A stretch of 64,000 nt of DNA from Pseudofabraea citricarpa (lineage: Eukaryota; Ascomycota; Leotiomycetes; Helotiales; Dermateaceae), in assembly GCA_029641185.1 (NCBI GenBank), contig JAPWGK010000015.1:186001-250000 (forward strand), read 5' to 3'. The position numbers were made by a program, and so were the translations under genes. A model generated the notes under the pieces. The model did not search any database, was not told where the DNA came from, and worked only from the letters and a program-made list of their open reading frames with translations. The number at the start of each line of letters is the position of its first letter. Within the stretch, counting starts at the first letter, position 1. Positions 34,949 through 49,240 of the stretch are shown here, piece after piece.

Positions 34949-37900
34949 TTATGGTTTGAAAAGCTGCTCCTTCCTGAAGAACACAAAGAAGCCCACACAA
35001 ATCACACACTGAAAGAGCAAGCCGATCCAAAACATCGGCTCGTGGAGACCGTTAGAAAAGCCACCTGAAAAATCAGGGAACACGGTTCCAGGGCCTAGTT
35101 TATTGGGGGCCGTGGCGCGCGCAGCGATGGTAGCTAAGGATCCGATGATCTGTGCTGCGATGAGGGCGAAAGTGACGTGTAGACGAGTAAGAGTCTGGAG
35201 AAGAATCATACCGAATCCGACACCTTGGATGGCGTCTAAGACACCGAGCCAGAGCCAGAGACAACGACCTATTAGGGCGCTTGCTACGGGACCTCCAGCC
35301 CAAGGAACGGAGAGTCCGATGTTCGAGATGCCCTGCGGTCTGTTAGATTTACGATTTTTTTTTTCGAATTTGGAGAGTGAAAGTTGTGGCTTACCCAGAG
35401 CATTTGGCACCATCGTGGTGCACCAAGACCGATGGCGAAGAGAGGGATGATCCATGAATCAGCTTTTGAAAGATGACCGAAGAGCCAGAGAAAACCACTC
35501 CAGATAACGACGAAGAATAAAATAACGAGGAGGAGAATACTCCATGCTGGCGCGTTGTTTGACGACCACAAGTAGCTCCAATTTCGTCCGTATGGAGCCG
35601 ACATCCAGTAGTTCTGAATAATTACCATAACCAAGAACCACTGTTGAATTGGTCAGTATTTTTGATCATTAAAACAAATAAGAACAGACGTACACCTATG
35701 ATCTTGCGACGACACACTGACATATAGAAGGAAGGAACAGTACCAGGTTTCTGATGGTAGAAACTTGGGAGACCCAGGAAGATGAGAGCACCTATACTCC
35801 ACAAGAAAATAGCAATTGGCGTGGTGATTCCAGTTATGGCTGGCTTAGATGTTATCAATGAATCTGTTTGGACTCCAGCCGCGATTTGCTTCGATAAAGT
35901 AGCACCCCAATACCACAGCAATGACACGTAAATCTGCTGGCTCCCTTGAATAACGCATGCTCGGAAAGCCCATGACTCCACTGCTGCACCGCCCTCACTA
36001 CCAAAGTTGAGCGCGAAGTACAAGGAGCCACTAGCTGATGCTATAGCGTAAAAAGCTGTAGCAATGTGCTGCATCCATGCCTTCCCAAGGCTAGTATCGA
36101 CGTATGGTACCATTCCAACAAAGAAAAATGCAAGGCCGTAGAAAACGAAAGGCAGAGATAGTACATAAACCGCCTTTACGGATCGGAATAGAAACCACCA
36201 TACTGCTGATGCTGTCAAATAAATGCTCGCAACAGTATACAGCTCGCTTGCTTGCTGGCCATTTTGACCAATAAGAAGAGTGATTTGATACGAGTTCGCG
36301 GCAATAATTTGTCCCTGAATATGTCAGAATAACAGACTGATAACATCGAACCAATATTACTTACAAATGCTAAAATGAATGCATACACTGGCCAATCGCC
36401 AATTTTTTGTTGCATTAATCTTTTGACTCCAGTTGGTGTTACGTGATCATCTCGAAGGCCAAATTGTTCCATTTCAGCATTAGCAGGATTCGATACATCT
36501 TGGCGTGATTCATTTCCACCAAACATACTAAGACTCGCATCTGACCTATTACCCCACGGCACTCTGAACATCGGAGAGGTAGCTGAGGCAGGACTTGCAA
36601 TACCAAGCTTGGCATCTTGCATGCGCGAGTACCATTGTTTTTCGCTTTTCTTCAAGAAATCCTCAATGCAAAGCTGGCCCTCGGACGACTTTCCGTCCAA
36701 ACTTGCGAGCATTCCATTAAATGTGGATCCATACTGGCCAGTTGAATCGGTAAAGAAAGGATCGACTGCTTGAAGTTTAAAATCCTTTCTTTCGCCAACT
36801 ACAGCGTCAACAGAAGCAAGACTGAGTATCGAGTTGGCACGAGACCTGGCGAATGGTGGGCGTGGAGAAACATTTCCGGAAATTGTTGGATCTGCAAAAG
36901 GATCTTCTCCGTTTCCAGTTGAGTAATTGTTGTCCAAGTTGTCGTGGTTCCTACCATACTCTTGAAGTTCCCTGAGTGATGGCTCTGGAAACTGAGACCC
37001 TGCTGAGGTATTGCGACTATGCGGTGGCATTTGTGATAATCCATAACTGTCCTGTCGTGAGTGTCCATCGGGAGTTGCTAGGTCGTTCTCACTTTCGTCG
37101 TCATCCCCACCTGGAGTGAAAAGCACTCTGCCCCTATTCTTCTTGGGCGGAAGGTGTAAGTGAGTCCCAAGTTGAGCTCCATTGGATATAGTAGTTTGAG
37201 AAGGCTGTCGTGACTGTGATAAAATGTTACGGGGCTCGTTTCGACTTGGTGCCCTTGAAGGAGGTGCACTCGATTGGGGGCTTTGGGGTTGACTCCTAGA
37301 CCTCCCTGGGCCGAACCAAGATGACGAGATAATTCGAGATGCGGTTGACTGGACACTGTACAAGGATGAAGATGATGAGCTTAGCTCACCCATGCGAGGG
37401 GGTAAGGTAAGATTAGTGGAAGACGGAGTATCAGGGAAGACACCGGAAGTCCCCGAAGAATATTTCTCGTGCATCTTGATGGATTTTGACTGCAGGATGC
37501 CCAAATCTTCCACCCACTGAGCAACTGGAAACCTTTGGAGAGCTGAGCGAGCTCTCATCAAAGCACGAACCTCAGTTTGTGACGATAATGCTCCTTGTAT
37601 AGCCATCTTGAATTGCTTCATGAGATGCTTTGTTGTAGTCGATTCGATAGTAAACCACCAACCTGGCATCTGGCCTAATCCTCCTACTCGGGCTCCAACT
37701 CCAAGAGCTCCTTTTCTTCCAAACTCTACAGCGACCAGCCCGAATGGCTCATCCCGGGACGGAATGAGCGCAAATTCTGCACCTGAGAAGATAAAGGGTG
37801 GTAACATAGTAAATACCGGCTTGCTGCAGACTCGACCAGGATATTTGGCCATCATTTTTTCAAGTTTCATAGCAGCAAACTTTCCATAAAGATCGATGAC

Positions 37901-40900
37901 TGGACCAACGCATATCAATTGAACTGTTGAGTTAGCCTCAAGCACAGATGGGAAGACATCTGCAATTAAGTCTACTCCCTTTTGCATAGACCAGCGTCCT
38001 ACAAACACGAAAAGTTCTGCATTTGGATCCTGATTTAGTCCAGCCCATTCTTGTGCTTGGACGCGAAGTGCGCCTCGTGCCGCTTCTGCTTCTGAGTCTA
38101 TAGCAATTTCTGACTTATTCTGGCTCTCGTTCTTATTCCATGCAGACTGGTCTGAAGGGTCAGGATTAGGAAGGGCTCCGATTTTACTGAGACCCCAGAA
38201 GATTGAATAGCGAGCAAATGATCGAACACCATACTTTTTAGACACACCAACTGCTCCAAAGCCTTTTTGGTGGACGCGAAGATAACTGGCACCTGCATGT
38301 AACAGATTGAAAACCTCTCCAAATTGAACGTACTTCTTAGCAATATCAGGAGTGAGATTATATATTGCGCAAACCTCGTCGATTTCCTTGCGGGTTCTCA
38401 TCGGCCAGAGGCCTTGAAACTCGGCGTTGTGTAAGGATAAACACACTGGAATGGTTTTAGGTAACAGATGTAATGGTGCGACAGCTCCATGATAGTCGTT
38501 AATATGATATATGTCAGGGTTGAAACGTCTCATTGCCTCTGCAATACATGAGTTCCATACTGAGTAATACACAGCTGAGTCTACATCATCCATACGCGGC
38601 GGGTACGGTTCGGATTTGCTTTGAGCTCTGAAAACTGGAGCGTCGAGAAGGACATATGTAATGTTTCGAACAACCTATAATAATCAGAGACAAGACATCA
38701 AAGAAGAAAAATGGCGTTACACACATGGTATTGTACTCGTACGTCGTACTTTTGACCAAGCACTGTTACAATCATAGGCACAGCTTCCTGATCTATTGGG
38801 TAGTCGATTCCACCCACACAAGGGACAACCCAAATGAGATCCTGATGACCAAGGTTCTTGCCCACTATTACGAAGTTAGAATCATTCGATTCAATCAGTT
38901 CCACAACTTACTAAGCGAAGCCATGACACCAAGACCACCAATCTTGATTTTGATATTCCACTCTTCAATCTCGTACTCCATTGTTGCGATCAGGACTTTC
39001 CTTCTTACGGGTGCCCCCAGATCTGCTGCTAAAGCATCATCGGGAGAAATATCAGGTGCATGCGGTGTGCTTGATCGCTTTTCTTTCCATAACGCAACAA
39101 TTCCGGCTGAAAACTGCTCGAAGGCAGGCATTTTCAAAGCTTTGAGTACACCCTTTTTCTCTTCGACGCCGATGTAATTGTGCTTCACGCCGTAGAAAGA
39201 CTTCTTAAAGAGAAGCACGGCAATTGTTCCAGTAATTGGTGGAATTAAAACCATGAAGATATACATAATCAGCTGATGCCAGGCGGATCCAGCTGGGGAT
39301 ATTGTGTACCCAAGCGTCTTATCATTTACCGTCAGCCTATAGGATAAGTACGGCATCTCTGGTCTTGTGGAAAGAGATACGTTATTTTTTAGTAATGTAA
39401 CGGGAGGGGTTCTGTCAAGGATTCCATCTCCATCAACGTCACCAAATACCAGTGTTTGATCCGGCATCTTGTTTGGATTAGTTCCCCAGACATTGAATGC
39501 GATGGTATTGGGCCATTCGGCCATGAAATTGAAACTCCAAAGATTATCAGACACTAACTCCATTTCGTTCGGTAACCCCGCGTCGTATCCGTAAGAGTTC
39601 CAGAGGCCTTGCGTGAAAATATGTGGGAAATATCGAGCAGGGGCATTTGAACTTCCGACTGCTAATTCTGCATGCTGTCGGTGATCGGAACTGCCTGCCA
39701 TACGACTCCAATACTCAAGTATAATGTGATCTCCATTCCACTTTTGGGCTTTGGTGCCTGTCCATGCCTGTGGAGCAAGTGTAACATTTGTCCCATTGTA
39801 TGGAGCCCAGTTACTCCAGCTGGAGCCGTAGTTCAAGGAATAGCGGAATTTATCAGCACCAGCAGCATTTGGCGAGATATAAAACTCTTCAGTTGTAGGG
39901 TCCTTGAATAAGACCGTACTGGATACATTGGTGTGAGAGAAGACCATAGGATTATCTTCTCGTCCAACACGGAACATAAAATGATCAATTGCCTATGGAT
40001 ATTAGGATGGGCTTCAATGTGGCATCTAGGCATAGATAGAGAAAGATAGGGGCTTACATTCGTGGATAGATTCGCCAAGGATGAGACATTGTTCACGGTA
40101 AATTGGTGGATTCCATTGTATACACCTGTCAAGTTCGCTTTGAAGATGAAAGCAGTTGATACTGCTCCAACCAAATACGATACGTCTGTCACGACAGATA
40201 CGCATGAGATGCTATCGGTGTTCAATGTTGGATTGCCCTCATTATTTTCAGTTGTTGAATTAAAGGACAGGCTGGCCGCTACAGCATCACAACTCATGTT
40301 TGCAGAGAAGTGTATTTCAATCGGAATTATGTCTTGTGTGTTGCTTGTTTTGATGCGGTAATCGTGGCTCGGGATTACCTTGGTGATAACAGGCAAAGGT
40401 TCCACAAAGTTTTCCACGGGAACAAGTGCTTTATAGTCCCAAGCGGCTAGTTCTATAGATGAAATGCAGCCGTTATATTCGTCACTGCCTTCGAATCCTG
40501 GGAACTTATTAGTAACTATCTATACCTACTTATTTAGGGGTGGAGCAAACCAAGTTTCTGCGTTGAAGCACTCAGTGTATACTCCTCATATGGAAATAGA
40601 AGGTTTTTGACCGTCGTGTTTGCCGGGAATGGTGATATCAAGCCTAGGGTACTGCTGGAACAATTGAAGCTATGTTGGGCTGTTTCGTTTTGATTTGTAT
40701 ACACGAGCCAGACACTTTGATTTCCTTGCCCATTCCCGCTGAAATCCTGGACGCCTTCGGCTCGTGAGCGTAACACACTCCACACACCAAACTCAGTAGT
40801 CCTAACGCCGCTACCAGGAAATAGAACTTCGTATGTCTTATTCGAAAGGCTTTCCAAGACGAATCCATCGTTGAGAGCAGGAAAGTTTTCGCGCAGTTGA

Positions 40901-43236
40901 TACATTCTTTTCAGAATGTTTCGAAGAGGATGAGACGGATCCTTGTGGTCAAGACTGACTGAGTCATCATTACATCCAACGAGCGCAGACTCCAAGGGCA
41001 TATCGTTATACCAAACCTCACCAAGCTTGTAGCATCCATGCATTTGCCATGCCTTGCTAGAAGACATGGGGTTTCTTCCAAACACATAATTGGAAGCCTG
41101 GTTGTCATGAATATAAAAAGCTTGGTCTTCACCCCAGACAGTCAATGGAATTCCTGGTTGATGTAGCGTCGTTATAAACATGCCAAGTAATTGTTTTTGT
41201 GTGCCATTCTTCAAGGAGGGGTATCTGAAAACATCCTAATAAAAGAGTCAGATTATAGAGGCTTCAAAGGAGGAATCGTAAGGATGACTGGAAGTACACC
41301 AAAACAGGTGAAGTGGAGAAAGCTTAACAGGCTCCTCAAAAATGAAATTTTGAGTCGCTTTGAAGTTTTGAGTACCTCCACGTAGTCACTGAACTAATAA
41401 ATGGTGGTAAAGTCGGCCAACTCTTTCTTCCATTGCATGCAATATTTTTGGTGGCTCGCTTAGCGTCTTTCATACCACATACCTGGTTTGTGACGCCAAA
41501 CATGTGCCTGGGATCAAACAGTCCAGTTTCCGCGTTTACAAGATCATTGGTTGCAACCATTTGGTGCCACTGAAGTCTTGGGTTAGCTTTAATCTACCAG
41601 GAGTTAAACAACCACTTACAGCTGTCACGAAATTATAGGCAGTGTCGCCAACAGCACCAATCAAGCCATCCATACCTAACCATACTGTAAGTGCACGGTA
41701 GATGGAGTAATGAAAAGCCGCACTATCAAGCGCACTATTCCCAAAATCCCGCATGTACTCAGTCGTGTTTGATGTATTGCTCGCCAGGACAGCGTCGGTC
41801 AGATTTGACACTTCCGCTTCTGCGAGCATGCCTCTCCCATAGTACAAGGCGCCAAAGGTATTGCCATCAACGACTTCTCCTGGGATAAAGAAATTCGTCT
41901 TGTTGAAGCTTCTAGCACATTCTCTTGTAGCAGATGCCCATGCAGCTTGAGCATCGACAGTGATTTGAAGAGCTTTGTCCATTCGAAAGCCGTCGATGTC
42001 CAGCATCGCAATCGTCATACAGGAGAAACGCTCGATTTTCGCTCGCACACTAGGATTCCATTCCCGAAGACGATCCTGCACGAAGGCGAATTTGGATATC
42101 TGTCTTTGCCAATCGGGATACGTGCCAAATGCATCAACCTCGCCATACTAAATTTGAATTAGTATTAGGTTTTCAAAGTCTTAGAAACCGTGTAGGAAGA
42201 CCATAATATGTCAACGTGAAAATGTATGGCACCAAGCTAATTATAAGCTTGAGGCTGTGCACTCAACTTGTAGGTTAATGCATTTATATAGCTCTAAGCC
42301 ATAAAACAAAGAGAAAGGAAGAGAGAGAAAAACCCAAGAAACTAGATTGAGGATAGCCTATGCCAAAGCGTTCTTTGCGTAGAGCTTCTTTCGCTTTTGT
42401 TATAAATAAGAAAAGTAAAATAAATTGCTTCTCACCTGGTCAAACTCGGAGCTCTTGCAACCAACAAATGATGACGTTACATTAGTTCCGACCTCATCGC
42501 CAGTGTTATACCAAAAATCTGGGTACTCGCAGCTTTCATTGTAATCATTACCTGGGTGGAAATCCCAGTATCGGCGTTCAGTTTTCCATAAATAGTCATG
42601 CTCACTAAAAGAGAAGGGGGTTCCCGACGTGTCATTCAAATAGCCATCAAAGCCAATGAGATCGCCCATGGTTGCCATTGTATTGTCAATGATGATATAC
42701 ATGCCACGTCGGTGAATCTCGGTAATTGCCGATTGCCATTCTGAAATAGTGCCATGGTGAGCATCTAGAAGAGATAAATCCAAGGGCGAATAGCCATCAG
42801 CACCCCAGGCAGAGTTTATGAAAGGACTGCCAGCAATATATAAGCCCTATATAAGTTAGCATCAGAAAATATCTGTAATCAAGCTACAAACCTTCACACC
42901 CATTCCCTGAAGGTAGTCGAGAGAGTATTCAAGGCCTGAAATATCACCGCCAAAGCGGAATTGGTTACTGGTAGGGTCATGTTCCCATTGTGTTCCATTC
43001 GCCTCGTCATTAGTAGGATCTCCATTTACCCAACGATCAAGTGTAATTGTGTAAAAAGGAAAACGCCAATTCGATGGAGACGGCTGATGACTTTGCCCTG
43101 ATTCGCCCCAGTAGTCCAATGGATGAGTCGCAGTCTTGTTTTGGTTGAGATTGTATTTTACATACTCCTCAAGATAGGGGAGAGCTAAAGAGGTAGTTGC
43201 ATATGAAAGTAGAAGCAGTGGGTAGTTCCAAAACAT
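34949..43236 (-). CDS. AGS1: Cell-wall alpha-1,3-glucan synthase
   Basis: Twelve exons, all joins in frame: 43236-42892, 42846-42436, 42147-41620, 41569-41483, 41235-40551, 40497-40058, 39992-38912, 38864-38725, 38674-36365, 36314-35694, 35640-35395, 35332-34949; 2425 residues, the normal length. A signal peptide (MFWNYPLLLLSYATTSLA) leads to an extracellular GH13 amylase-like domain with LDIDGFRMDKA and DDSVSLDHKDPSHP. A first membrane span near residue 1080 is followed by the cytoplasmic GT5 synthase domain (KIKIGGLGVMA, HINDYHG, and EPFGLVAVEFGRKG with the E-x7-E pair). A Ser-rich linker then precedes a multi-span C-terminal domain thought to export the glucan. It makes alpha-1,3-glucan at the plasma membrane, which masks beta-glucan and affects adhesion. 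Several donors are unusual (GTTTGT, GTTTGC, GTGTGT). No inactivating change seen. Confidence 0.96.
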
Positions 43237-45365
43237 ATTTTGGGTGTGTGGTATCGGTAATGTGCTCCGCAATATTATTGGATAACAATTAAACAAAAAA
43301 CATGCTCAGCGATGAACTTCTAGACGGAAAGAAAAGTGGCCTGGGGAAAAGAATGGACGATCTGAACCAGAATCATGGAAAGCAAGATCTGAATATCCTG
43401 GACTTCAAGCGGACAGAATTTAGAGGTGACTAGTACAGCGGCGTGGCAATCTTTTGTCCCTCATCTCTTCGATGGGCCATGAATCTATGATACACAGCCG
43501 ACAGGCCCCATGCCGTAGAGTGGGTTTCTCATAGATATGGGCGTGGTTTGAAGCATCACCCTGTCACCTCACATAAGTTCACAGGCTTACAGGCTACAGC
43601 ACGTACCCAGTCTCGGATCATGGCAGATTAGAGAAAAGATGATTAGGACTCCACTTGGAATCTCAGTCGCCCAATCCCAACTACCTTCGCTTACGATGAG
43701 AACGTTAGATATCAGATGATATTCAGCGGCCCGAACTTTTTGTAGTAAGTGTGCTTGTGCGTAAAGCTTGAAATATTCTCCTAGCCCAGCCATGTAGCAT
43801 TGTACTCGGTAGTTACACTTGCTCGTACCTGAAAGTGAACCGAAGTCACAGAGCGAGCAAGTGGCCAGGCTGGTTGTACTTCGGGTCAGGATAGAATGAT
43901 CCACTCAGGCTGGTTATTTCAGGACCGTTCTGGACGAAGGCCCGACTTTCTGATAGTTATGCGCATGGGCCGCCAAAGGGCTCAGGCAAATTCGCAATAG
44001 ACGGCCACGCAGCTGCCCATCCACACCATGCATCCAACGACCGGGAAATAATATCTTATCGGTGCTAGTGCTTGACCCCTAAACGGCTATGCGCGCATCC
44101 CCAGCCTATCGGACAATCATGGTCCCTGGATTGCCTTGGATTAGCCTGGCCTGGCCTAGCCATACTCAAAGCCATGCTTCCTCGTCGATACCATATCTCA
44201 AGGGACGCGAGCATATCAGAGATGTTATTCTCCAGCAGGCTGTCTTCGCATTGAATGGGTAATCCGGTAGAGAGGCGAGAGCTCAACGGCTATGCACAGC
44301 GTGTTGGACACTCGTAGTGATTGTGGCTTGAATGGTGATGGTTGCTGGGGTTGGTTGTAGAGGTAGAAAAGGATTCGGCCATGACGCGTCAACACTCTCA
44401 ATTAATTCTAGCCGTCATCACGTGCCGCATTCATGTCCGAGCGTTACCAGTGGACGGCCGTTGCCGCTAGACAAATTCTATTTGTTTCAACCTTCAACAG
44501 AGCCATTATTCTTGTTTGCTTTTGTGCCCTTTGTGTGTCTGGGTCGGGAGCGGGGCCAACAGCTGATAAGTCAGAGGCCCCTCTGCTTTGCCTCCTTTCT
44601 CCTATCATGAAGGCCGGAAATCCATTGTGGAGTCCATTACCGGAGTTGGGTCGATAGCTTCGATGTTGTTGTGATCAGACTAGAACTAGCAGCAAAATAT
44701 TCCGGTGCCCACTTTTGGATATCCAACTCGCTGGGTTTGTGCTGCTAATATTATTTCTTTGGGCTTACATCTTTACTGTGGACAATCAATACAGTTACAG
44801 GAGTCTGGACTCTGGAGCCTGGATAGTCGACAAGAGATATGGGTATTAAACGAAACGAGTATGACTTTCTTGAGCCTCTTCAGCCTCGATTATGTGGAGA
44901 CGGCTTTTGGCGGAGCTACCGGCAACCATCAGCCTCCACCTGCCAGCCGTTGCCGCTGCTCCGTTATTTGAAAGTGGCACGAGCAGGCCCATGTTGTGCC
45001 GTATGCACGCACATACCTGGCAAAAGAAGCTCTTTCGTTTGTCGTGCCTCTCTGGTTGTCTTCCTCGCGAACCGATGGAAAATTGGGAACGGGACAGCTG
45101 GACGAATCCATTTGTAATCTTACCGAAGACTAAAAGGGTCTGGGACAATGGTCTGCGAAGACTTCGCCTTCCAAACGGGCCAGAGGTAAGAGCCCAAAGC
45201 ACAAAGTCAACACTCCTTTAAGAGTGATTCGGTCGATCTTTAAGCGTTGTCGATGGCCCTTGAAAGCTCCACGTGGATACTTTAGGATAGGATCTCCCCT
45301 CTCTTTCCTCCTCATCCCCCGATCATTCTCTTGTTTCTTTTTGAAGGAACGTCCACGTCATAGCT
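43237..45365. other. 2.1-kb divergent intergenic region
   Basis: Likely contains the promoters of the glucan synthase and the carboxylesterase. Locally more GC-rich than other gaps, with overlapping frames on both strands, none with a recognisable domain. No repeat family seen. Confidence 0.45.
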
Positions 45366-47337
45366 ATGACACCTACACTCGTTACTGTGCGATCAGCACT
45401 CACTTTCTTTTCCATTCTTGGTCTCACTTCTGGTTCATGGGTTGGGGATCTTATCGCCGACCTGACTGGTAAACGTACGTTTATATCTGCCAGCTTAAAG
45501 GTATTTCTAACAATATCCAGGGGTGGTTAACGCAGCAACTGCTGCTTCGTCGTCAATTAGCGCGTGTGCAGTATCGACTGGTTCCCCAATCACCGTCACC
45601 ATCACTGCTCGAGATGAACTCACTGTGACTGTCACGGCCACTGCGTCATCTAACTCCACACTTGCAACACCAACAGCTTCTACTCTCCTTACCTTGACAA
45701 CCTCTTCTACTTCTGTTCGTGAAATCCGAGGTTATTTGCTAGCAAAAAACTAACATCGGTAGTCTTCGCTTAAGGTCGCTCTCGCTTCTCAGACATCACT
45801 TGCAAGCAATGCAACAACCACCTCTGTGTCTGCCTCAGCATCTGAATCTGCTTCAGCGGTCTCAGGAACTGTTGGGCTTCCCTACGCAACCTATGCCGCT
45901 ACTTACAACTCCACTTATGAGTTCTACAAGTACAACAACATTCGATTTGCTGATCCACCAACTGGATCTTTGCGCTTCAAAAATCCAGTAGCTCCTTCAA
46001 CTGTTGAGACTACTGTTCAAGATGGTAGTTATGGATATACTTGCTATCAACTTGAGCAGGGAAGTAACTCTCAAGCCGCAAACCAAGGCGAAGATTGCTT
46101 ATTCCTCGATGTAATTGTTCCTGAGAATATTCCAGAAGGCACAACTCTACCAGTACTCTTCTATATCTACGGCGGAGGCTGGCACACGGGACAGAAAGAG
46201 ATCTATGATGGAAGTGATCTCGTGGTCACGTCTGATAACTCTGTCATTTACGTCATCCCCAACTACAGACTTGGAGCCTTTGGTTTCCTCGGAGAATTCG
46301 GAGACACCAATCCAGGAACGATGGATCAGCTCTTTGCTATGGAGTGGGTCCAGAGTTATATCCATCTCTTTGGAGGTGACCCAGACAGAGTTACCGTTGC
46401 TGGACACAGTGCTGGTGCCGGATGTCTTCTTACGCATCTCGTGTCCAACGGCGGTGAGGGATCAGTACCCTTTTCTCAAGCAGTCGTCATGTCACCAGCC
46501 GTCTCCCAGAATTACCCCGAAGTCATCGCCGACCGTAACCTTGAAATGCTCGAATATTTCGGTTACGAAAACTACAGTCTGGACCAGATTCTTGCCCTTG
46601 ATGCTTCTGCAATCAACGACATGACTGGACATATCGGATCAGGCGGATGGGGTCCAATTATCGACGGCGATTATTACCGTGAGATGCCCGGTGATGCTTT
46701 CGCCGCTGGCCGATTTCATGCCGACTTGCCAGTCATTACCGGCAAATTAAAGGATGAAGCTCATGATTTCGTACCAACCATCTCGCCATACATCATCGAC
46801 GACTCATCCGATATCCGCGATATGACATATGACACCAAAGAACAGATGGCCACTTTCTTCACAACTATGGGGTTTAATTTCACATCTGATGTTGTTGATC
46901 AAGCCTGGGAGTTATACCCAACCATCAACAACACCGACTTATACTACACCATGTTCGGCAAATACGATCGAATTGCATCTGAGTTGATGTTGGATTGTTA
47001 CTCTTACTACATGTCTAGAGCCTACACGACATCGTACGGCTGGTACTTCACAGTAGCGCCCGCATACCATGCTCAGGAGAACCCATATCTCTTCGCGGGT
47101 GGAACTGGTACCGGTGGCTCCAGTTCCATCGCTATCAATGCCACGCTGTCCACTTATATGAAGACCTACTTGGTTAACTTTGCCAAAGGAGATATCAATG
47201 CCGATGCCAACACCCCTACGTGGGATGCTTACGGTGTTGCTACTCAGAACATCCAGCTCGGCAATGATGGAGTCAGTATGATCGCCGACCCCACTACCAA
47301 TGATCGTTGCATCTTCTGGGAAACCAATTCTTCTTGA
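45366..47337 (+). CDS. Secreted type-B carboxylesterase/lipase
   Basis: Three exons: 45366-45468, 45521-45714, 45763-47337; 623 residues. A signal peptide (hydrophobic ALTFFSILGLTSG) is followed by a Ser/Thr-rich stretch of about 90 residues, probably O-glycosylated. The alpha/beta-hydrolase domain starts near VGLPYATYAATYNS and has EDCLFLDVIVP, the oxyanion YGGGWHTG and a nucleophile elbow GHSAG (Ser315), where the family usually has GESAG. A catalytic His candidate lies in APAYHAQENPYLF and an acidic one in KDEAHDF. Enzymes of this kind hydrolyse esters or lipids outside the cell. The donor of intron 2 (GTTCGT) is weak; I chose it because it keeps the frame. Confidence 0.86.
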
Positions 47338-48934
47338 GTTGAAGTGCGGGATTGGGAATTAAAATGGATAAGTATGCGGAATGAAGTTCTATAGTTTAAT
47401 GTAATGTATCAATTATCGCAAGGGAGGAAAACATAACACCAAGTAGAAAATATAAAACTACTAAACTCCTCTAATTATTTCAATCTCTAGCTGGGGTATG
47501 GGTTGGAGATGCACATTATTTAAGATGGAATTTCATACAAGCCATAAATTTTCTTGGGTAGGCTGGGGTATTGTCCAATGTGCGCTATGCTGCTTTCAAC
47601 ATATAGCGGCCGCCGCTCGTTGGATTGTGTATGTCCGATGGCCGTCAAGCTTCTCTCTTTGAACTGCTCAAGATTCGCGAACAAACCTTGGCCTCACTTC
47701 TACGTGCATCCAATTCCCCGCGTTTTCTAAATTACTCAGTATAATGGCAGAGCTCTTCGGGTTTGTTGGCTCAACTTCCACAAGCTCACGAATCCAGCCA
47801 GGAATATTTCTCAAATTACCAATATAAAGACCGATCACAAAGCAGTTGCTAAACAAGCAAAGCTTCCTTCTCGCTTGAACCTATCCTGAGAACTTCCTTG
47901 TACACGGAATGGCCTCAGGATCCCTCAAACTATTGCTCTGTGATTTAAGCGGAGCGATATGTGATGAATTGAGATTAGACGGGGACCAACTTCCAAGCAA
48001 TCCTTTTTATTACCCTGCCCAAAGCTTTAATATCATTCCAGCCATCAAAATATTCAGCCTTAGGTCTATCTTCTACCTGATTTTGACCAGGCATTGGCCT
48101 TACCGAACTCAGGCTTTCCCCCCGATAGTGATAAATATTTGGATTATGTGGAAAGAGTGTCTATTGATTTTGTGCTCGGGCTTTTCATTCGTAGCACCAG
48201 GTCCCACTAGAATTCAAAACTTTGTTCCTGTATTTTGTTCAAAAAAAATTGGAAGCAGCGAGGCTTTATTATGTCGTACGGTGCTCTCTCAATGGTTTTG
48301 GACGCTTATATGAGCAGCAATTAACTCTCAATACTGCTTCAAAATAGGTTGGACTTTTTTATAATTTCCATGCAGCCTGTTAGAAGTAAGAACCATTAAT
48401 ATTGCATCTGATCACCAAACCAATGAGTAGCTCGTAACAACATGTACTACATATAGCTGTTTACATGAATGTATAGTAACTATATTAGCATCTATAGTTT
48501 CTTGGTCTCAAGCTTGCAGAGATTTGTAGTATAACCCGCAGAACAAAGGTGATTCATCAAAGGTTGAAGGTATTTAGACGAATTAAATGGGCAGAATTTT
48601 ATCAATATTCACAGGTAGTCTATAAGTAGCTGAACTTTTATAGAGGCATATTTAGGTAACATGAAATCGTATCTCCCAAAGCCTTTAATAATTAGCTGCT
48701 TACATCTTAGAATAAAGTTTTAGAACTATAAACGAGAAATGCTTCCTTCAATTTTCGGATTTTCTAGCTTGGATAACTTATTGCTAATGATTTTATACAT
48801 ATTAAAAAGAACAATCACTGCTGCGTTAATGCTCTGTGCAAAAGAAGTACCTTCGGACTTGTGGTTAGAAATGATTGTATATATTAATAAATTGCGAATA
48901 ACTCTCCAACAAAAACAACCGGCTATGGTTTACT
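47338..48934. other. Intergenic, AT-rich to the right
   Basis: 3' end of the carboxylesterase followed by increasingly AT-rich DNA (48330-48930) up to the tRNA. Two short unassigned frames at 47668-47856 (minus) and 47909-48313 (plus) could be remnants; neither is recognisable. Confidence 0.4.
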
Positions 48935-49006
48935 GGGCTTGTGGTTTAGTGGTATAATACTCCCTTAGCATGGGAGTGGTCCAGGGTTCGATTCCCTGCA
49001 AGTCCA
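48935..49006 (+). tRNA. tRNA-Ala (AGC)
   Basis: A 72-nt cloverleaf without intron. Acceptor GGGCTTG pairs with CAAGTCC and includes the G3-U70 wobble that identifies alanine tRNA. Anticodon arm CTCCC-TTAGCAT-GGGAG gives anticodon AGC; T arm CAGGG-TTCGATT-CCCTG. A T run about 45 bp downstream can end Pol III transcription. Confidence 0.97.
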
Positions 49007-49044
49007 ACATTGGGTGCTCAAAACACTTTGTTATATCACAATAT

Positions 49045-49053
49045 ATTTTTTTC
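49045..49053 (+). terminator. Possible Pol III T-run terminator
   Basis: A run of T downstream of the tRNA, ATATATTTTTTTC, is the first stretch long enough to stop Pol III after the alanine tRNA. Confidence 0.45.
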
Positions 49054-49240
49054 ATCTTTTGCTCTCGTGGCAAGATAAAAATAGAATCTGTGTTGTGCAA
49101 CACTGCTTGTGGCCAATCGATTCATTTTTTTGATCCCGGGTTCAAGCGATTCCAACCGCTCGGGCCCATAAAAAATATTACTTAAGCGAAGAAGCTTACG
49201 TGAGTGAGTACTATAAAATTTGTTTTCTTAGCTTTGTGTT

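Noticed and set aside
32435..43236. Secondary-metabolite cluster around the P450
   Set aside because: The neighbours are a glucan synthase and an asparaginase; no polyketide, peptide or terpene synthase, transporter or cluster regulator is present.
47668..48313. Two short frames that read like protein fragments
   Set aside because: No recognisable domain, no consistent introns and AT-rich surroundings; may be remnants but unsupported.
49120..49165. Possible second tRNA or tRNA pseudogene with a B-box-like GGGTTCAAG
   Set aside because: No acceptor or anticodon stem can be folded around it and the spacing of the B-box bases is wrong.
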